Translations under genes and position numbers: made by a program | Part shown: positions 12,301-24,062 of the stretch, piece after piece | Layout: every line of letters starts with the position of its first letter | Numbering within the stretch: position 1 is the stretch's first letter | The notes under the pieces: generated by a model | What the model was told of the DNA's origin: nothing | Seen by the model: the letters and a program-made list of their open reading frames with translations, nothing else | Databases searched by the model: none | Source: Blastocladiella emersonii ATCC 22665 | Taxonomy: Eukaryota > Blastocladiomycota > Blastocladiomycetes > Blastocladiales > Blastocladiaceae | Assembly (NCBI GenBank): GCA_025594325.1 | Contig: JANHCV010000004.1 | Span: forward strand, 434,001-498,000 | Direction of reading: 5' to 3' | Length of the DNA: 64,000 bases

Positions 12301-13529
12301 GAGGCGGAACAGTTTGTTCGATGGCCAAGAACGTTGAAGGGAGCGAACGGTGAAACGGGACGCGTTATTGGTCGCTTGGTCCAGCTCGTCCTGACCGTGC
12401 GATGCAGACTGAGCTCTTGGGTGGGCTGTCAAGCGCGTACGTAGACTTGGACAGCCGTCGATGCATCGCATTAATTGATTTGCAGAGCGTGGGTGATCCC
12501 GGACAAAAAAGAACAACTATAGCAGGTCTCTCTTCACTTTGTACGTTGGGAATGCGGCGGGCAGCTACCGATTCTGCATGCGTGCTTGCTCTCTTGCTTC
12601 TCCGCGCGCCGCGTCCTTGCAATTTGCACCCGTTTGCCACGCGGCATTTTTTATGCTCGCTACAAGGAAGCTCGCGACGATCCGAGTACTCATCAAGACA
12701 CTGCAAAGTTAATGAAGCGAGCGTGCCGTGCCGCAACTGTACTGCATCGGTTAATGCTGTCTCTCCATCGACAGGTTGCTCGCGGTTTAGACGCAGACCA
12801 TGACTGCCGGTGAAATGATGCGCGGCGCGAGACGGCGTGCGTGGCCGGGTGCAACGCGTGGTGAAACGCGTCTCGCACATTTCACGTGACTGTCTCTCGC
12901 ACGCTGGACTCGGGCTTGCACGGTCCTGCGACGCGTTTCGGGGTGCCGGTATGCGATCCGCTACAGGTACCTTCGACGTGACAAGAAGGTCGGATGGTTG
13001 TTGACGAGTTGCCGAGAGTAACTCGCGGCTTTTCCACGTGAGCGCGGTGCAGGATGGGAACCAGTTACTTCGCGGCGCGCCCAACAATGGAAGAGGGCGA
13101 TTTGGACGCGCACAACCGGTTGTACTGTCTGAGAGGTGCGAAGTGAACAGTTCCCCGATGCGGTGGTCAGTGGTCGCCCACCTTCCATTTGGTTTACCGC
13201 AGCTGCCAGCCTGACAGCGGAACAGTAAGGAGCTACGCCTTCACGACGCTCGCACCGCTCCTCCCACAGGGTCCCGATGCATCGGTTCGAGGAAACCAAC
13301 CTATCGCTCGCGGGGCCGCGTCCATGTCGCGGTCGCCCAGGGTGGGTCGGGCGAGAGTATAAGAGCTGTGCGGCCCCGCGCAACGTCTTGGTTTCCCTTG
13401 AACTTCCTTTACACCATCGATGGATTCACTCAATGCAGGGCAGGATGCGGCTAACCGTCAAGCACAAGTCCCTCGACGTGGTACGCACGCTCGACGTCTC
13501 GGTCGCTCGCGAACACTGATAGGTCGCTG
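9376..13529. other. Interval between the two head-to-head zinc-finger genes
   Basis: This 4.15-kb stretch separates the divergently oriented paralogs. 9.4-10.4 kb is very GC-rich and may be 5' leader or promoter of gene A. 11.0-13.2 kb is visibly less GC-rich with no recognisable protein. A minus-strand open frame at 11232-11681 (149 codons) has fairly protein-like composition but matches no family I know. I would not call a gene here. Confidence 0.5.
13358..13363 (+). promoter_or_regulatory. TATA-like box upstream of zinc-finger gene B
   Basis: TATAAG is placed 172 bp before the chosen ATG. Short upstream ATGs (for example at 13421) lie between and are not in frame with the finger exon, so they could act as upstream ORFs. 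Confidence 0.45.
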
Positions 13530-14553
13530 ATGAATGACGGCCACCGCACGTACCGCACCACGCGAGTAGTGACGGACTCGGTGCTCGACGCGGTGGCCGG
13601 GCTGCACCGCGAGTACCCCGCCTACCGCTTCACGCTGGGCAAGCGCGGCGCGCTCGTCATCATGTCCGTGGACACGGGTGAGCGGCCGCGCAGCTGCGTG
13701 CACCCGACTTGCTCGGTCAACTTGTACGTCACCGCCCGTAAGAATGAGACTGGGTGCACTCTCACCGAAGTTGTTGCTCGTGTAGCAAGCGCTCGAACGA
13801 CCTCGCGCGGCACTTTCAGACGGCTCACGCGTCAGACACGCTACCGTTCCGCTGCGTGATGGGCTGCGGTCTTCGCACGAACCGACTGTACGTCTGCCCT
13901 TGCAGTTGAGCAGCTGCAACAACGCTAACTTCACGACCGCCATGACTAGGGATCACTTTGTCGAGCACCTCAAGCGCGACCTGCCGCGGTGCGCTTCGCC
14001 GCTGCTCGAGAATCTCGGAGCGGGCGCGAGCATGGACGAGGACGCGGCGTCCGTGGTTGCGCACATGTTTCCCGGCGCACAGCAGCCGGCCGCGGTATTG
14101 CGAGAGCGGCTTGCGGATCTTCTCGAGATTCGGTCTGAAGCTCGCGTTGCCGTTCCTCCGCCGCCGCCCGCGACCGCGCCGCAAATGATGCTTGGAGCAT
14201 CCGTGAACGGTTGGACGCGGGGGCCTCCTGCGGTCCATCATCACTTACCGGTGGTTGCAGGAAACACAATGAATGGACTCGGGTATACGGCGCCGACGCA
14301 GCCCTTCCTCCCTCCGCTGCCGATGCTCCCGCTCGAGTTCGTCCGTGGTCCCGCAAGTTCGCATCCGTTCGCGACGCCTCTCGAGGCGAGGCCGTTCGGC
14401 AGGTTCATTGGTCAGCAGCCACTCGAGGGCCCGATGGGCGCGCATCGTCGGCCCGCTGCGGCCCCCGTTACGGACACCGCGGCTGACGAGGCGTGGATGC
14501 TTGGCCTCGCGCAGCAGATTCAAGGGGGAGACAAGGGCAATGTGGGCAACTAG
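13530..14553 (+). CDS. Zinc-finger protein B (paralog of the 6.7-9.4 kb gene)
   Basis: Three exons, 13530-13723, 13786-13887 and 13950-14553, encode 299 residues. The N-terminal module (VLDAVAGLHREYPAYRF) matches that of protein A (ALLALHASYPHLVF). Finger 1 is CVHPTC-SVN joined across intron 1 to FKRSNDLARHFQTAH, a regular C-x4-C-x12-H-x4-H finger. Finger 2, CVMGCGLRTNRL joined across intron 2 to DHFVEH, has the same short C-x3-C-x8-H-x3-H spacing as protein A. Intron 1 uses GTACGT and TAG; intron 2 uses GTACGT and TAG with a GCTAAC branch site. The tail is Pro-rich and shorter than in A, with little conservation. The family and target are unknown; a transcription regulator is an inference from the fingers. 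The ATG at 13530 is the first in frame with the conserved module. Confidence 0.75.
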
Positions 14554-15121
14554 CTGATAGCGTTCGACGGCTTCATATACAGTCGCACTTTTTCAGCTCG
14601 CGTGTGCAGGGTTGGGATGCGAGGCTGAAGGGTCGCGGTGGTCACCGGCACGTGTGCGGTGCAGTCACGCGAGTGCTGCGGTGCGAGCGACGCGTCGCGT
14701 TTCGGCGCGGTCGTTGCTCCGATGCATCCGTCATCCCCGCGTTAACGAGGCCACTCCATGCATTTGTACCCGTATCGAAGCGCCGATCCGCCCAGGAGGC
14801 GACTCGCTCGTCGCACCGAGGTCGCCGCAAGGGCGCCGGTTCCCCTGACGAGAACAACACTCATTGTCCACATGGACGCGGCAAGCAGCTCAGTGCCACC
14901 ATTGAGTCGTACACGAAGGGAAAGCGGCGAGCACTCGCGCTGGAGCGGGAAGGCGGAATGAGGTCGGTCCCCGTTCTCGGTGCGCACTGTCCTGAAGAGG
15001 AAGGCGAGAACGGGCGGCAGCGCTGCTTCTCTGCGCCCGTCGCATCGAGGGCACTATAAAGCAGCTGCCCCCGTCATGATCCCCTCTCCCCGACACGCAA
15101 CTGGATGCAGCTGCCGCCGCC
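14554..15121 (+). promoter_or_regulatory. Upstream region of the K+ channel gene
   Basis: No gene is visible. A good TATA box lies at 15055-15060, followed by a C-rich initiator region and the channel ATG at 15122. Confidence 0.55.
15055..15060 (+). promoter_or_regulatory. TATA box of the K+ channel gene
   Basis: TATAAA in the context GCACTATAAAGCAGC lies 62 bp before the start codon, a normal TATA-to-ATG distance for a short 5' leader. Confidence 0.65.
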
Positions 15122-18100
15122 ATGTCGCACCCGCTGATCCCGCCGCTGCGGCGGTACCAGACCGTCGCGCGCATGCCCGCTGCGGCTGCCGACTCGGAGC
15201 CATCCTCGCCCGCATCCGACGACGTCCGCCTGCGCCACCTCTCGGCCCCGACCAGTGCTGCACTCGACGGCGTGCACTCGCCGCTGCTGCTCCGCCGGTC
15301 TCACGATGCACCCGCTGCTGCGACCGCCACATCGCCGTCGACGGCGCGCTTCACGGGCTCGTCGGCCGACTGGGACGGCGTCACCGTCACCGGCTCCACG
15401 CTCGGCTCGCCTGCAGCCGCCACGGGCTCGCACTCAGTCGCCATCCCACCGCCGATCGCCGAGCACTCTCTCGACCACGACGCCGAGCACGTCGACGTCG
15501 GCCTCGACGCGGCGTTCGCCGTGCCGCACCGCTCGCAGCGCAAGTACTCGCTCGCGCGCCTGCTCGACCGCGTCCACGAGCGCGTTTTCGGCGCCCGCCC
15601 GCGCTACCAGTCCTACAACGTGGCCCGCTACGCCTACGAGGAGGCCCGCCGCGCCGCCCGCCTTCGTGACGCGGCGACAACGGGCGACCGTGGTGGCGGT
15701 TCGCACCGCGGGTGGTGGAAGGAGCGCCTCCGCGACCACGCCGTGCCGAGCGAGACGGTCGCCGCCCTCTTTGCCAGCGCGCGCTTCCGCGTCGCCGTCG
15801 TGACCGCCGCCTTCCTCGTCGACCTGTGCCTCGTGTGCCTCTACGTCGTCGAGATGATCTACGTCGAGTCGGTTTTGGGGAGCGACGCCCGCACCCGCGC
15901 ATTCAACGACCTCGACCTCGAGCCCGTCTGGCTGTGGACGCCGCGGCCCGTCTCCGTCTACTGGGCCGCTCTTGGTACGCATTCTCACTCGCCCACTACT
16001 CGTGACGACCGAGCACTGACGACCACCCCCAAAAGCGCTCGAGATGTTCAACCTCGGCTACGCCGTCGTCACCTTCCTCGTGTCCATGAGCATCCACGCG
16101 CTCTCGGCGCAGGGCTACTCGCCGCTCGACCTCGTCACGTCGTTCCCCTTCTTTGTCTCGCTGTTTTTGCGAGAAGGCCGCTTCCTCTACATCCCGTACT
16201 TCCTCCGGTCGATCCGCCTCATCCCGCGCATGCGCCGCCTCATCTTCATTCGCGACGAGGTCGCCGGCGGGTCCGCCGTCGCCGTGTCGGTCCCCGCCCA
16301 CACGCACCAGACCCAGCTCACGCTGCTGCTCGTCCGCCTCGCCAACATCGTCTTCGTCACCACCTGCGCCGTGCACTACACGGAGCTCGTGTTTGGCGCG
16401 ACCCCGATCAGCCTGTTCGAGGCCCTGTACATGACGGTGGTCACGATCACCACGGTCGGGTACGGCGACGTGACCGTCAAGAACGCCGCCGGCCGCGTTG
16501 TCATCATCTTTGCCATCCTGCTCTCGTTTGTCACGATCCCGGCCATTGCGTCGTCGTTCATGGACAAGGTGCGCGCGTACCGCGAGGGCGGCGGGTCGTA
16601 CTCGTCTTCGTCCGCCATACCGCACGTCGTCGTGGTCGGCAACGTGTCGAGCGCGAGCGTGTTCATGTCGCTGCTGCACGCCTTTTTCCACTCGGAGAAC
16701 GCCATCCCGCTGCGCGTCGTCATGCTGACGCGGCACGCGCCGTCGGCCGAGGTGCGCGCGCTCATGGGCTCGCCCGCCTTCCGCGGCCGCGTCTTCTACC
16801 TCGTCGGGTCGGCCCTCGACCCGGTCCACCTGCAGCGCGCGCGCGTCCGCGACGCCCAGGCCGTCTTCTTCCTGGCCGACACGGGCTCGTCGGCGACCGG
16901 CGGGTACCACGACACGCACGTCGAGGGCGCCGAGACCGAGGACGAGCGCAACGTGGTCCGCGTGTGGTCGGTCGCCCGGTACGCGCCGCGCGTCGACCTG
17001 TACGTGTACGTGCAGCGGCCCGAGTACGAGCGGTACCACGCGGCGCGCGCCAACGAGGTCGTGTGCGTGCAGGACCTCAAGCAGGCGCTGCTCGCCTCGA
17101 ACCTCGTCTCGCGCGGCGTCGCCACGCTGTTCACCAACCTCATCAACAACGCGACGCCGCTGCAGGACTACTCGCGGCCGTGGCTGGTCCAGTACGGCGA
17201 CGGGCTCGGCCAGGAGGTGTACAAGCTCGGCGTGCCTGCACCCCTCGTCGGGATGCGGTTCCACCGCGCTGCCGCGTATCTTTTCGCCGAGTTCCAGGTC
17301 ACGGCGATTGCACTCCGCGCGCCGCTTCGGGATGGTGCGGGCAAGGTGCGCGACGGACACGTCCTGCTCAACCCGGCCGCCGACTGTTCATTGTTTGGGG
17401 ATGACGAGCTCGTGTGCATTGCGCAGTCGCCGCGCGAGATTGCGCTCGTCGAGTCGCTCGACCACGCCCAGTTTGCCGCCTCGAAAGCGCAGTACCCGTC
17501 GCTCTTTTCGGAAATCAAGGACGAGCGCTCCATCACGCCCATCAGCCTGCGCACCAACTCGGCCATGACTGGCGGCGGTCTCCCCGGGTCGCAGCGCGTC
17601 GACTACCGCCACACGATCCCGGCGACGGCCGAGTCGTTTGTGATCGGGCAGCCGCCGTCGCCGTTCACGACCGACCCCAACAAGATCCCCGACTGCCACC
17701 TCGACCCGCGCCCGCCGCGCCGCATCGAGGACGTGACCATCACCTCGCTTGCCGAGACGGACCCGCGCGGGAACGGCCACGTCGTGGTCATTGCGCCCGA
17801 CGCGCACCTGTTCCGGTTCCTGTGCACGCTGCGCGCCGCACACATCCCCGCCGCCGACCTGCGCTGGGTCGTCGTCGTTGTGCCCTCGCTCCCCCAACCC
17901 GACGATTTCCGGTTCCTCGCGCCGTTCCCGCGCGTGCTGTACATGCAGGGCAACGCGCGCCGGCGCCGCGACCTGCTGCGCGCCAACATCCCCGCCGCAT
18001 CGCGCATCGTGATCCTCGCGCACCGCGCCAGCGACGACCCGGCGTTCGTCGACCTGCAGGCGATCCTGATCCGGCACCTCGCCATGGCCACGGCGGCCCG

Positions 18101-19151
18101 GTTCGCGCCACCCGCGATGGCGGGCCGCCCGCCCGCGTACACCATGGTCGAGCTGTGCGAGTCGGCCAGCATCAACCTGCTCGCGCCGTCCAACGACCTC
18201 GTCCACCAGCACGCGTCGACGGGTCGGCAGTCTCCGCCTCCATCTCATCCGCCGCGGCTCGAGAAGATGCCGCAGGACTCGCGCGAGACGCTCGTCGTCA
18301 CGAGTCTCGAGAAGAGCGGCGGTAAGGAGGCGGCGGCCATGCAGGTGAACGAGCGCCCGCCGATCCCGACCTCGCTCACGGCCACGCGCCACCAGCGCCG
18401 CCTCGGCCTGTCGCTCGCCGAGAAGCTCAAGCGCAAGCGCGCCAAGCTGCTGCGCCGCGGCGGTAGCGGCTCGAGTCCCGCGGACGACTCGGATAGCGAC
18501 GACGACGACGGTGCGCGGGTCCGTGACGGCGACCGTGCCGCGGCGCGCGAGTTCGGCACCGAGATCGGGTACCCGGTCCCGCCGCCGCGCCTACGCGTCT
18601 TCTACGACCCACACTTCGCGTCGGGCGAGGCCTTTTGCGGCGACCTGCTCAACACGGTCCTGGTGCAGCACCTCATCAACCCGACCATCCTCGACCTCGC
18701 GCGGCTGTTTGCAGGTGTGCGCAACCGCGCTGACCGGCTCGTTTCCCACACGCTGCGCGTGCGGCCGTCGTTCCTGTCGACGGTCGAGCTGCCCGCGGGC
18801 TACGCGGGCCGCACGTACCGCGACCTGTTCATGGACCTCGCCGCGGGCGCGGGCGTCGTGCCGATCGGCCTGTACCGCGCGCCAAGCACCGAGCTCGGCA
18901 ACGCGCACTGGTTCGTGTACACGGCGCCGCACCCGGACGTGGTGCTGCTCGCAACCGACCTCGTGTACGTGCTATCGCAGGCCGACAAGGTGGCGAGCCC
19001 CGAGCCGCAACAGCCGCAGGTGCCGCGCGACGTCGAGCCCGTCTCCGACTACGGCGGGATCACGGACGACGACGAGGAGGCCGAGGAGGAGTTTGACTCG
19101 GCCAAGAGCGAGCAGCCGCGCGACGAGCGCCGCAATGTCTTCTTCCGGTAA
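15122..19151 (+). CDS. Slo-like Ca2+/voltage-gated K+ channel with two RCK domains
   Basis: Two exons, 15122-15974 and 16036-19151 (donor GTACGC, acceptor AAG), encode about 1,322 residues. After a long polar N terminus come S1 (about 223-247), S2 (288-308), S3/S4 with arginines in FLRSIRLIPRMRRLIF (about 340-355), S5 (381-399), the pore with selectivity filter TVGYGD (424-429) and S6 (436-462). RCK1 starts at HVVVVGN (about 480) and follows the Slo pattern through VFYLVGSALDP and LKQALLASNL. RCK2 starts at GHVVVIAPDAHLF (about 860). Near the end, GEAFCGDLLNTVLVQHL and YRDLFMDLAAGAGVVPIGLYR align by eye with the Slo1 RCK2 tail. An acidic cluster, ADDSDSDDDDG, lies upstream of that block, roughly where the Slo1 calcium bowl would be, but farther away. 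I see no S0 helix. Role: K+ efflux at a membrane, gated by voltage and probably intracellular Ca2+. Confidence 0.9.
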
Positions 19152-20148
19152 CGGTGTCGCGCAGCAAAAGTCTCTATACACCTAGGTTTTGGTTCTTTTT
19201 GAGCGCTCCTGAGCGAAAGTGTTCCCTATAAACGCTGGCAGTTGCTCATCGACGCGGTCGAGTCTCATCGTTCACATCTGCAAGTGAAATTAGCCGGCAG
19301 TTCGACGTCGCAATTCATCTCATCTGCGTACAGGAAGCGACGGGACGAGTAGGTGCGCTACGCGTCTCGTTGCTCGCCGTACCGTTGGGCGGACTCCAGG
19401 TCAGCCGCTGAGACAAGTCCCGGCGCTCGCGCCTCGCTTCAGGGCGGGCGACGCGGAACGAGTACAGCTTGACCGTGAAGCAACGACACGACCGTTCCCG
19501 CGCACGGAACCGACTTTGACGGCTCACGCGCGGTACAGGACACGTCCGTGGTGCGGCGCCCTGAGACCGTTTACTGCGAGTGCGGACCGAGTCCGTTCCC
19601 CTTACGGCACACATTAAACGACCGCGCACAACGCAGGCCTGAACCAATCAAGAGAGGCCCAGCGCAGTCTGTTCGGCACTGTCGCCGCATCGCCAACTCC
19701 GCGCTGCAAGGTGTGCCTTGCGACGCTGCGTTGCTACGCTGGCGGCGGCGCGAGACCCGGCGCACTCCTGCCGTCGACGACGCCAGCGGCAGAAACGCCC
19801 TCCGTCCGCTCCAGCCACCCTCAAGGTCCGTATGGGATGAAGGAAGGGAGCAGGCATGGCCTGACAACCTCACGAACCCTCCGGAGTCCCGTGGCGACCA
19901 CCGCAGCCCGCACGGACGAGGTCCCGTCGACGTCGTCAAACCGAGCGCCGTGGAAGCGTCCCTGAAGAGGATTCCATTCCATTGCATCGGGTTCCCGTCG
20001 CCGCATGGCATACTGTATTCATTGCGGTACGGCGGTTGGTGAGCGGGGGTCGGCGTCCAAGAGCGGCGGCGCTCAAGAAAGTCAAGAAAGAGGCCCGACC
20101 TCGGCGCCCCCCTCTCCTTCAACGCAACACAACAACCATCACCCTGCC
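19152..20148. other. Intergenic interval inside the left inverted-repeat arm
   Basis: Holds the 3' flank of the K+ channel and the upstream region of the carrier-like gene. The repeat arm starts three bases after the channel stop codon. I see no further gene. Confidence 0.55.
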
Positions 20149-21943
20149 ATGGATCTCGCCGACGAACTCACCCACTTTGCGCTCTCGCCTCGCGGCGCCG
20201 CCGTGATCACAACGGCGCTCGCCTCCGTTTTCGCGCTCCTCGTGGCGGCCCCCGCGGCGCCGTTCGAGACGGCCTCGATGCTGACGCTCGCCGAGTACCG
20301 CCCGACGTGCGAGGACAAGGAGGAGGACGAGGTCTCCTCGGAGAAGACGCACCCAGTCATGACGACGGCGGGCGGGTACTGGTTGACGCTGCGCACCGTC
20401 TACTCGCGGCTCGGGTACCGCCGCGGCCTCAACCGCGCGCTGCCCGGGTTCGCCGCCGACGTTGCCACGTCTCTCGCGGCCGAGCTGATCCCCGTCACCG
20501 AGACGATCGCACCGTTCCTCGGGATCGCCGCCGATACCGCCGCCGAGCTCGAGCTCGAGCTCAACACGGTCGCTGGTGCGGCACTCGCGCTCACGACGCG
20601 CTCCGTGCAGGGCGCGATCCACACGTTCGCGTTTGCGCCACTCGTCGTCGCCAACGTCCGCCGCATCGTCGCTGTTCAGCCCAAGGGCCTCTTCGCGACG
20701 GCCCGCGACCACATCCGCGCCGACCGGCCGTACTCGCGCGCGCACGGCGCGATCGCGCTCCCGCTCCTCGCGCGCTTCGTGCTGCCGACGGCGACCAACA
20801 TTGTGCATGCATGCCTGCGGCCGCTTGTGCTTTCGGCCGACCGCCCCGTGGACGCGTGGCAGCTCGCGCGCCTGTTCGGTCTGACGCTCGCCGTCGAGTC
20901 GGCGTCGTGCCTCATCGACCTGCCACTGCAGATGGCCGTCGTGCGGCTCTCGCTCGATCCCGCCGCCGAGTCAGTGGTGCGCACGCGCAAGATCGAGTAC
21001 CCCGAGGACGCGGCCGCGTGTTTGGAAGTTGTGGTCCGCGAGGAGGGCGGGTCGGTCCGCGATGCGCTGTGGCAGCGCCTGATGCGGACCGTGTACCGCA
21101 CGCTCGCCGTCGAGGTCGCGACGTCCGTGGTGCTGGCCGCGATCGAGGTCGTGAGCTTCGAGTGACAGTGAAATTAATGGACAGAGCATGCGTTCAAACA
21201 TTCTCGTGACCCAGTCGTCGCGATTCCGCGGTCGTAGCGGAGGCGGCATCACGCGCGCACAGGTCGGACAGTGTGGTCAAGGCTTCAGAGGCGCCCAACA
21301 GCCTCAACGAGTTGCTTTGTAACACAAGGCATGCGACCGGCTCGATTACCTCGGCCACACGTTCGTGTGCTTGGACAGCGAGAAGGCGACGTTGAGCATG
21401 GGCCGCGCGCTGCAAAGCTCTCGCGCGGACACCTCGCACATAGCGCAGAGCTTGCGCAGCTGACCAGCCCGGGCGTTTTCTTGAGGAGAAATGCGCGATT
21501 TCGATAGAGTGGGTGTTAGTTTTCGCAATACCTCAACAACGAGACAGCCGTCCGTATCCGTCGCCAAGCTCAACCTGCTGCTGAGCAACAGTACTCGGCC
21601 GATTTCGTGTCAACGAGACACGGCCCTCACTCTCACAACGCTTGATGGTTACAAAGTCCTCGCTACATTCGTGGCCTGGACTGGACTGGACTGGTCCTTC
21701 CTTGAAGCGGTCCACGAAGCGTGAAAGCGGTCACGGCGCCCTCGCGTCACGACCCACCTGGCGGAATCGCTCTCTCGCTCTCTATTGGCTTGCTGGTCGA
21801 CACGGAAAACTCTCGACGCCTGGTTCGCGCACGTTGGTGATGCAGCTGGGTGATGCCAACCGGGAGATCTGATCTCGAGCGGGGTGGCGCAACGCGTCGG
21901 GTGCGAGACACACGTGATATTGCGACGCGTCTCGCGTCTCCCG
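19154..21943 (+). repeat. Left arm of a 2,790-bp inverted repeat
   Basis: This segment recurs in reverse complement at 30612-33401. Coordinates of all matching points add to 52,555, so there is no net indel across the arm, and every stretch I compared was identical. It carries the 3' flank of the K+ channel, a complete carrier-like gene and 0.8 kb beyond it. Because it includes the channel 3' flank, this arm is probably the source copy. Confidence 0.95.
20149..21165 (+). CDS. Divergent mitochondrial-carrier-like protein, copy 1
   Basis: A single exon of 338 codons, starting at an ATG in the context CTGCCATGGAT. The sequence has three loosely similar modules in which a helix with proline is followed by basic residues: PFETASMLTLAEYRP, then APLVVANVRRIVAVQPKG, then DLPLQMAVVRLSLDP. 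This resembles the three repeats of SLC25 carriers, with degenerate PxD/ExxK/R motifs as in SLC25A46/Ugo1 and MTCH-like proteins. Two acid-rich inserts occur (KEEDEVSSEK after module 1, ELELEL mid-protein). If the placement is right it would sit in a mitochondrial membrane, perhaps the outer one. An identical copy lies at 31390-32406 on the other strand. I am fairly sure it is a multi-helix membrane protein, less sure of the family. Confidence 0.7.
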   Translation: MDLADELTHFALSPRGAAVITTALASVFALLVAAPAAPFETASMLTLAEYRPTCEDKEEDEVSSEKTHPVMTTAGGYWLTLRTVYSRLGYRRGLNRALPGFAADVATSLAAELIPVTETIAPFLGIAADTAAELELELNTVAGAALALTTRSVQGAIHTFAFAPLVVANVRRIVAVQPKGLFATARDHIRADRPYSRAHGAIALPLLARFVLPTATNIVHACLRPLVLSADRPVDAWQLARLFGLTLAVESASCLIDLPLQMAVVRLSLDPAAESVVRTRKIEYPEDAAACLEVVVREEGGSVRDALWQRLMRTVYRTLAVEVATSVVLAAIEVVSFE

Positions 21944-24062
21944 AACCACCGCCGCCGTTGATGCTCTTGTTCAACCAGTTGAGAGAAAAAGGGCGTGAAA
22001 AGCAGCTGCCGGCGGCGTTCTAAACACCAAAAAAGTGAATGCGCGGTTGTTGGATCCGCAATCTGCACGGCCGTGGCGAGTCTCCTATCACAGCGACTCG
22101 GGCGAGGATCGGAGGCCAGTTGATCCCGTCAGAATCGAACCTCCCGCCGGAGTGCCGTTCATGTCATGTCAGGGCTTCCTCGACCGCTTGAGTGGCATCC
22201 ACTTCGAGGACACTCGCTCGACCTCGGTCAAGGACGCATTCCCGCCGGCCTCCGGCGACACGTATCAATCAGGGCAGGCACGCCTTGTTCGACGCGGTAA
22301 GGGAGGGCAAGATACAAGCTGAATGAGAAATCACGCCTGAATGGAGTGAGCTGCGTGGGAGATCATGGCCGCGAAAGGTGTGGTAGGCACGACGGATCTA
22401 TTTGAATGCTCGCAGCTGCAGCGCTTAACGGTCAGTGACCACTCGGGTCATAACATTAGCAACGTAGATTTGAACTCGTCCCCAAGTTGTACTCCCTGCC
22501 GCGGACCATAGCCAATGCTGCGACATGCCGCGCACGCAGGCACGAGCACGAGCGCAGATGGCGTTGCCACCCATCGGCCACCCACCGCCGCGCAAGTCCG
22601 CACATCAAAGCCGAAAAACTCGTCAGTGATGGGCGACACGAGCGAAGAGAAGGGCACCTAGACGTGGGCAGTGGCCCAGCAACGTCGTAGAATGGATATA
22701 ACTGTTATCTTCCTCGTCCAAATCGGTCGTTTGTGCGATAAACTAGCAGGTGACGGTCGGCGACCGGCCGCGGCAGTGCAATCAGGAATCAAAGGTTGAA
22801 ATCAACGAAGGCGAGAGACCCGCCGGGTCCTCTGGTTCATCTGAAACACGGATATGAATTGAAGTCATCAGGTACGCCGCAGCGCGGTCGAGCCCAGAAA
22901 GTAGCAGGTGAAGAAATGCGGGTGTGCTGCCTCAGTTGGTAGTGCATGTTTGTTTGTAATCAAAGTATTCAGTGATCTTGGTGAAACAGTATAATCAGCG
23001 GCCAGCAGGACATAAACCGATTAGCAATGTAGGGTTACAAGGGAAAGGGAAGAAAGTTCGCTCAGACATCCAAGGAAGGTCACGATGTGCCATCAGCGAG
23101 CCGGTCGCAGCCTCCCCACGAGCAGCGCCAGTCAACCTTCCCCCACCTCGACCCGAACACACCTTGCCCGACCCAAGCGTTCCTGTTTCTCCCAGCGCTT
23201 TCGCCCACAACGACCCCAGAGACGCGGACGAGACTGACTTCACAAACGGCAGCACGACCAGGACCGGACCCCGTGAAGGGAACAGTACTTGAGACCGATC
23301 GCGCTGTACGCTATGAACATCAGGCCACCACACGCCGACAAGGCCGAAGGGAACGCCGGGCAGGAACGAGTAGGGCGAACAAGGGGATGGAGAGGGGATG
23401 AGGGCATGGTCGAGAGGTACCAGTGTGGACGGCAGGCACTCCTGCCACACGACGCATGTTCGGCAGAATGGGTTTAGCGTACTGGTGCGTGTGGGTGCCG
23501 CTGCCGATCCGAGACCGTCACGGCAGGGCGCGGAGAGCCCGCCTGGAGGCCGGGACACAACAGAGGACTCTACGGTGGAAACTGCGAAGTTGATATGGAA
23601 ACTTCATCAGCGCGAACGGGTGGGCGTCGCCTCCTCGAGCAAGAGAGGGTAGGGAAGGGAGAGGAGGGGTGGGAGTGGTCGTCGAGGCGCGGTTGTCGAG
23701 TTGTCGATGGCGAGGGCGAGGCGAGCGTGCTGAGAGACGACGGGCAGAATGCAGCAACGGTGGTGAGGGTGGAGTAGGCTGCATGGAGCAGCGTGCCGAG
23801 CAAGAGATGGGAGTGGGCCGAGTGATCGTTTTATGGCGGCGGCCGAGCGCACTCATCGACCGCGAAGTGGAACGTGTTTGGGCCGTGTCAAGTGACCGCA
23901 GCTGACCCGTCGCGAGGTGGATTTTCCTTGAGCTTCGCTCACTTTCACCTCACCACTTCGCATCGCAGCTGAGCCACCACCTCCACCGACGACCACCTCG
24001 AAAGAAGGAAACTGGGGTGATATAGTTACTCTCGCACGCACAAAACAAACTGCTTTCCGCCG
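21166..24062. other. Interval without a supportable gene
   Basis: The first 778 bases belong to the left repeat arm. From 21944 to 24062 there are open frames but no recognisable domains. A tRNA-like string near 22920-22990 does not fold properly. The last few hundred bases are the 3' flank of the minus-strand Gid1-like gene. Confidence 0.5.

Noticed and set aside
15122-17404. Alternative unspliced reading of the K+ channel first exon
   Set aside because: Without the intron at 15975-16035 the frame leaves the channel sequence; the spliced frame gives S2 to RCK2 in order.
22920-22990. tRNA-Thr(UGU)-like string (CCTCAGTTGGTAGTGCATG followed by TTTGTAA)
   Set aside because: The D-arm-like part is suggestive, but the anticodon stem does not pair to five bases and no T-arm (GGTTCNANNCC) follows. 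At most it is a degenerate tRNA or SINE head.
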